64,000 nt of DNA, from contig OY730443.1 of NCBI GenBank assembly GCA_963422705.1, positions 744,001 through 808,000 on the forward strand, in the 5' to 3' direction. Below, one piece after another: positions 61,850 through 64,000 of the stretch. The notes beneath the pieces were generated by a model. The model saw nothing but the letters and a program-made list of their open reading frames with translations. It was not told the origin of the DNA and searched no databases. The position numbers were made by a program, and so were the translations under genes. Source of the DNA: G963422705 sp963422705 (GTDB lineage: Bacteria > Poribacteria > WGA-4E > WGA-3G). The stretch's first letter is position 1. Each line of letters starts with the position of its first letter.

Positions 61850-63898
61850 TTATTCTATTTCTGTATAAGTAAGAATTGTTCCATATTGACCGGCTATCCA
61901 TCCACTATCCGGGCCACCCATATGAATTGCTTTCAGGTCTGTCTGCGTATCAGTGCGTTGCGGCCGCCAGTTTTTACCACCATCCTTAGTGTGTAGAACA
62001 ATTCCCGTTTTTCCGACAACCCATCCTTCTGTTTCGGTGATAAAAAAAACATCATCAAGGAAATTTTGCGTATGACTTTGTTGACGATGCCACGTTTTAC
62101 CGGCATTCTCGGTGTGCAGAATGGTTCCATCAATTCCCACAATCCATCCGAGGGTGGGTGAAGCGAAATAAACAGCATCTAACCAAAAATCATAATGCCT
62201 GCTAATAGGTGAGAGTTGCCACCGATTTCCACCATCAACCGTATGCAGTATCGTCCCCCTCACTCCGACTGCCCACCCGCGCCGTTTTGAGATAAAGTGA
62301 ACGTCGAAGAGGGGCGCACTGGTTCCACTTTTCTGCCATCGCCAGGTTTTTCCACCGTCATCGGTGTGTATGATATCACCGCCACTTCCTACGGCCCAGC
62401 CAGTTTGTTCATCGATAAAAAAGAGGGCTAAAAGGTCCTGCACCGTGTCTGAAAATTGCTGATGCCATACACTTCCACCATTTGTGGTATGGAGAATCAC
62501 GCCGGATTCGGCAACTGCCCACCCTTTTTCGGGTGTTACAAAATGCGTAGCCCCGAAACATTCAGTAGTCCGGCTATCTTGTGGAATCCAAGCCGTTCCA
62601 CCATTTCGGGTATGGAGAATCGCGCCCCTGTCACCGACAACGTAGGCTTCCTTAGGCGAAACCGCGTGAATATCAACGAGGAGATGGCTCGGACTTGATT
62701 GTGATTCCCATGTCACACCGGCGTTGCGTGTATGTAAAATTGTGCCGTTCTCGCCGACAACCCACCCGAGTTTTTGAGTGATGAAGTCTACCCCCAAAAG
62801 GATTGCATCGGCGCTGTTATGAAACCGCGGGCCGCCACGTTGGTGCTTCCACTTATTTTTTTGTTTATGGAGAATCACACCTAAATCGCCTACAATCCAT
62901 CCATGTGCTTCATCTACAAAATCAATATCGTAGAGTGTAAACGTGTGCAACGGCTCGTTCCCGAGGTAATCTGGTTGTCCGTAACGCGCTTTATGACGTT
63001 GGTTGCTCCCTTCTGTGACGAATTCCCACGTATTGCCGCCATCGGTGGTAAAAAAGAGGCTACGTTTGTCACCGGCTACCCAACCGGTTGTTCTATCGAT
63101 GAAATGCAAGCTGAATAATGCCGGTTCCGTTGAAAATTGTTCTGCCCATGTCTCGCCGCCATCGGAAGTGGCATAGATATATCCTGAATTCCGAGTGCTA
63201 TCGGGGGAAGACGAATCTAAAGTACTATACGCAACCATCCACCCGTGCATGTTATCAACGAAATAGATACCTCTCAAGGATTTTTTATTGAACGCGGACG
63301 GTGTATCACCATTGGTGCCTATTTCTATCGGTTCAAAAGTTTTCCCCCCATCTATTGTTTTCAGAACCGTTCCCCAGTCACCCACTATCCACCCTACATT
63401 TTCCAAAATAAAAATATCATGAAGATTATTTTCTGTGTCCGTTTCCAGTTGCTGCCATGTTTGTCCGCCATCCGCGGTTCGGATAAGCACCCCATCTTCC
63501 CCGGCGCACCAGCCTTTAAACATATCCCGAAAATAGACTTTTTTCAGCGGTTTTCCGAAGATACCGCTCTGTTGTCGATTCCAAGTTTTTCCACCATTGT
63601 CGGTATGGATAATGATGCTTTCTGTTCCTGCATTCTCGGCGTTTGCACCAAGGTTTGTGGTGTGCGCGCTGTTAGTGTGTAAAGGTGCCCTAATTCCAGC
63701 CTGATTTCCAACTGCCCACCCCTTCTTTTTCGAAACAAAATGGACATCGTAGAGATGCGCGCTCCAATCGCCTTTGACAATCGTTTTCCATTTAAAGTAC
63801 TTGGGCGAAATGTCTGCACACGCTAAGATAAAGCAGAGCAGATATAAGACTGGAATACCAAGGGTTGTCCTAATTCCGGAACAAAACTTCGCTAACAT
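61850..63898 (-). CDS. YCF48/BNR-repeat propeller lipoprotein
   Basis: 682 residues from ATG 63898. The signal ends in a lipobox, FILAC-AD, near residue 27. The rest consists of about a dozen or more repeats of ~45-50 residues with the pattern GWxVGxxGxILHTxDGGKTWxxQ, as in plant HCF136/Ycf48 and bacterial BNR/photosystem-assembly-like proteins. In non-photosynthetic bacteria such propellers have no fixed function; periplasmic or surface protein binding is inferred. The open frame continues to 63988, but that part lies in the dapB coding region in another frame. The chosen start overlaps the end of dapB by 29 bases, suggesting translational coupling. Confidence 0.85.
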   Translation of the reverse strand: MLAKFCSGIRTTLGIPVLYLLCFILACADISPKYFKWKTIVKGDWSAHLYDVHFVSKKKGWAVGNQAGIRAPLHTNSAHTTNLGANAENAGTESIIIHTDNGGKTWNRQQSGIFGKPLKKVYFRDMFKGWCAGEDGVLIRTADGGQTWQQLETDTENNLHDIFILENVGWIVGDWGTVLKTIDGGKTFEPIEIGTNGDTPSAFNKKSLRGIYFVDNMHGWMVAYSTLDSSSPDSTRNSGYIYATSDGGETWAEQFSTEPALFSLHFIDRTTGWVAGDKRSLFFTTDGGNTWEFVTEGSNQRHKARYGQPDYLGNEPLHTFTLYDIDFVDEAHGWIVGDLGVILHKQKNKWKHQRGGPRFHNSADAILLGVDFITQKLGWVVGENGTILHTRNAGVTWESQSSPSHLLVDIHAVSPKEAYVVGDRGAILHTRNGGTAWIPQDSRTTECFGATHFVTPEKGWAVAESGVILHTTNGGSVWHQQFSDTVQDLLALFFIDEQTGWAVGSGGDIIHTDDGGKTWRWQKSGTSAPLFDVHFISKRRGWAVGVRGTILHTVDGGNRWQLSPISRHYDFWLDAVYFASPTLGWIVGIDGTILHTENAGKTWHRQQSHTQNFLDDVFFITETEGWVVGKTGIVLHTKDGGKNWRPQRTDTQTDLKAIHMGGPDSGWIAGQYGTILTYTEIE

Positions 63899-64000
63899 CG
63901 TGAAGCCCTCTAGGAGCATCCAATACCCACCGTGCCGCGCGAATCGCGCCTTTTGCGAATGCTTCAGGACTATGCGCTCGGTGGACAACGCTGAGTTGTT
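63870..64000 (-). CDS. dapB: Dihydrodipicolinate (HTPA) reductase, C-terminal end
   Basis: Only 42 residues lie in the window. They read SVVHRAHSPEAFAKGAIRAA, then RWVLDAPRGLHDVSEVLF, and match the conserved DapB C-terminus (HRAxSRxxFAxGAxxAAxW...GLYxMxDVL). The enzyme reduces the DHDPS product in lysine/DAP synthesis. The stop is TAG at 63870-63872. The start is beyond the window edge. Confidence 0.85.
   Translation of the reverse strand, partial: QLSVVHRAHSPEAFAKGAIRAARWVLDAPRGLHDVSEVLFRN

Noticed and set aside
63899..63988. N-terminal extension of the YCF48-like protein
   Set aside because: The lipoprotein signal begins at ATG 63898 and the upstream part is the dapB coding region in another frame.

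Overview
The window is a gene-dense bacterial chromosome segment with short intergenic gaps, several overlapping stops and starts, and many TTG or GTG starts backed by good Shine-Dalgarno sites. The content points to Candidatus Poribacteria or a close relative: three phytanoyl-CoA dioxygenase (PhyH) genes (one broken), LamG/concanavalin-like secreted proteins, an FG-GAP/ASPIC-UnbV propeller, a CBM9/DUF5916 outer-membrane protein, FlgD-type C-terminal domains, a DapL-type lysine pathway and TonB-like VWA proteins. That placement is inferred from gene families only; no rRNA is present and no search was run.

Layout. 1-4.7 kb (minus): an edge-truncated cyclase/ATPase regulator, an M20 peptidase remnant, a TonB-like VWA protein and an OBG/TGS-type GTPase. 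4.8-7.7 kb (plus): a secreted M28-family peptidase, then a small TPR gene and a UGSC-motif selenoprotein behind a near-consensus promoter. 7.7-14.6 kb (minus): ClpB, an FG-GAP protein, an ADP-ribosylglycohydrolase, a LamG remnant and an intact LamG protein. 14.7-16.1 kb: a stand-alone TnpB element. 16.4-19.7 kb (plus): methyltransferase, PhyH, zinc alcohol dehydrogenase. 20-27.8 kb (minus): DUF5916 protein, GH32/43-like propeller, heterodimeric ABC exporter. 28.1-36.6 kb (plus): enolase-superfamily dehydratase, LamG protein, adenosine-deaminase family protein, two-domain VWA protein, MoaB, DapA-family aldolase, AroA. 36.7-41.7 kb: flippase, TsaB, tRNA-Ala(GGC), PQQ/TolB double-propeller lipoprotein. 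41.9-48.8 kb (plus): GlyA, FolC, membrane pyrophosphatase, IlvD. 48.9-50.7 kb (minus): a PhyH deletion pseudogene and an RmlB-like SDR with an altered catalytic triad. 51.2-55.6 kb (plus): a membrane HExxH/TPR protein translationally coupled to a GHMP-kinase/uridylyltransferase fusion. 55.7-64 kb (minus): dapB (3' end), a YCF48-like lipoprotein, PhyH, DapL, and a giant propeller/SpoIIE-phosphatase sensor.

How it fits together. Housekeeping metabolism (lysine/DAP, aromatic, branched-chain, one-carbon/folate, t6A tRNA modification) is interleaved with secreted or surface proteins for carbohydrate sensing and breakdown. The most notable items are the UGA-containing UGSC gene with a hairpin at the right place for a bacterial SECIS, the sugar kinase-nucleotidyltransferase fusion, and several enzymes whose catalytic residues depart from their families (M28 Asp to Lys, RmlB Asp to Cys, PhyH HxD to HxH, DapA Arg to Thr). 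No CRISPR array, prophage or replication origin was seen.
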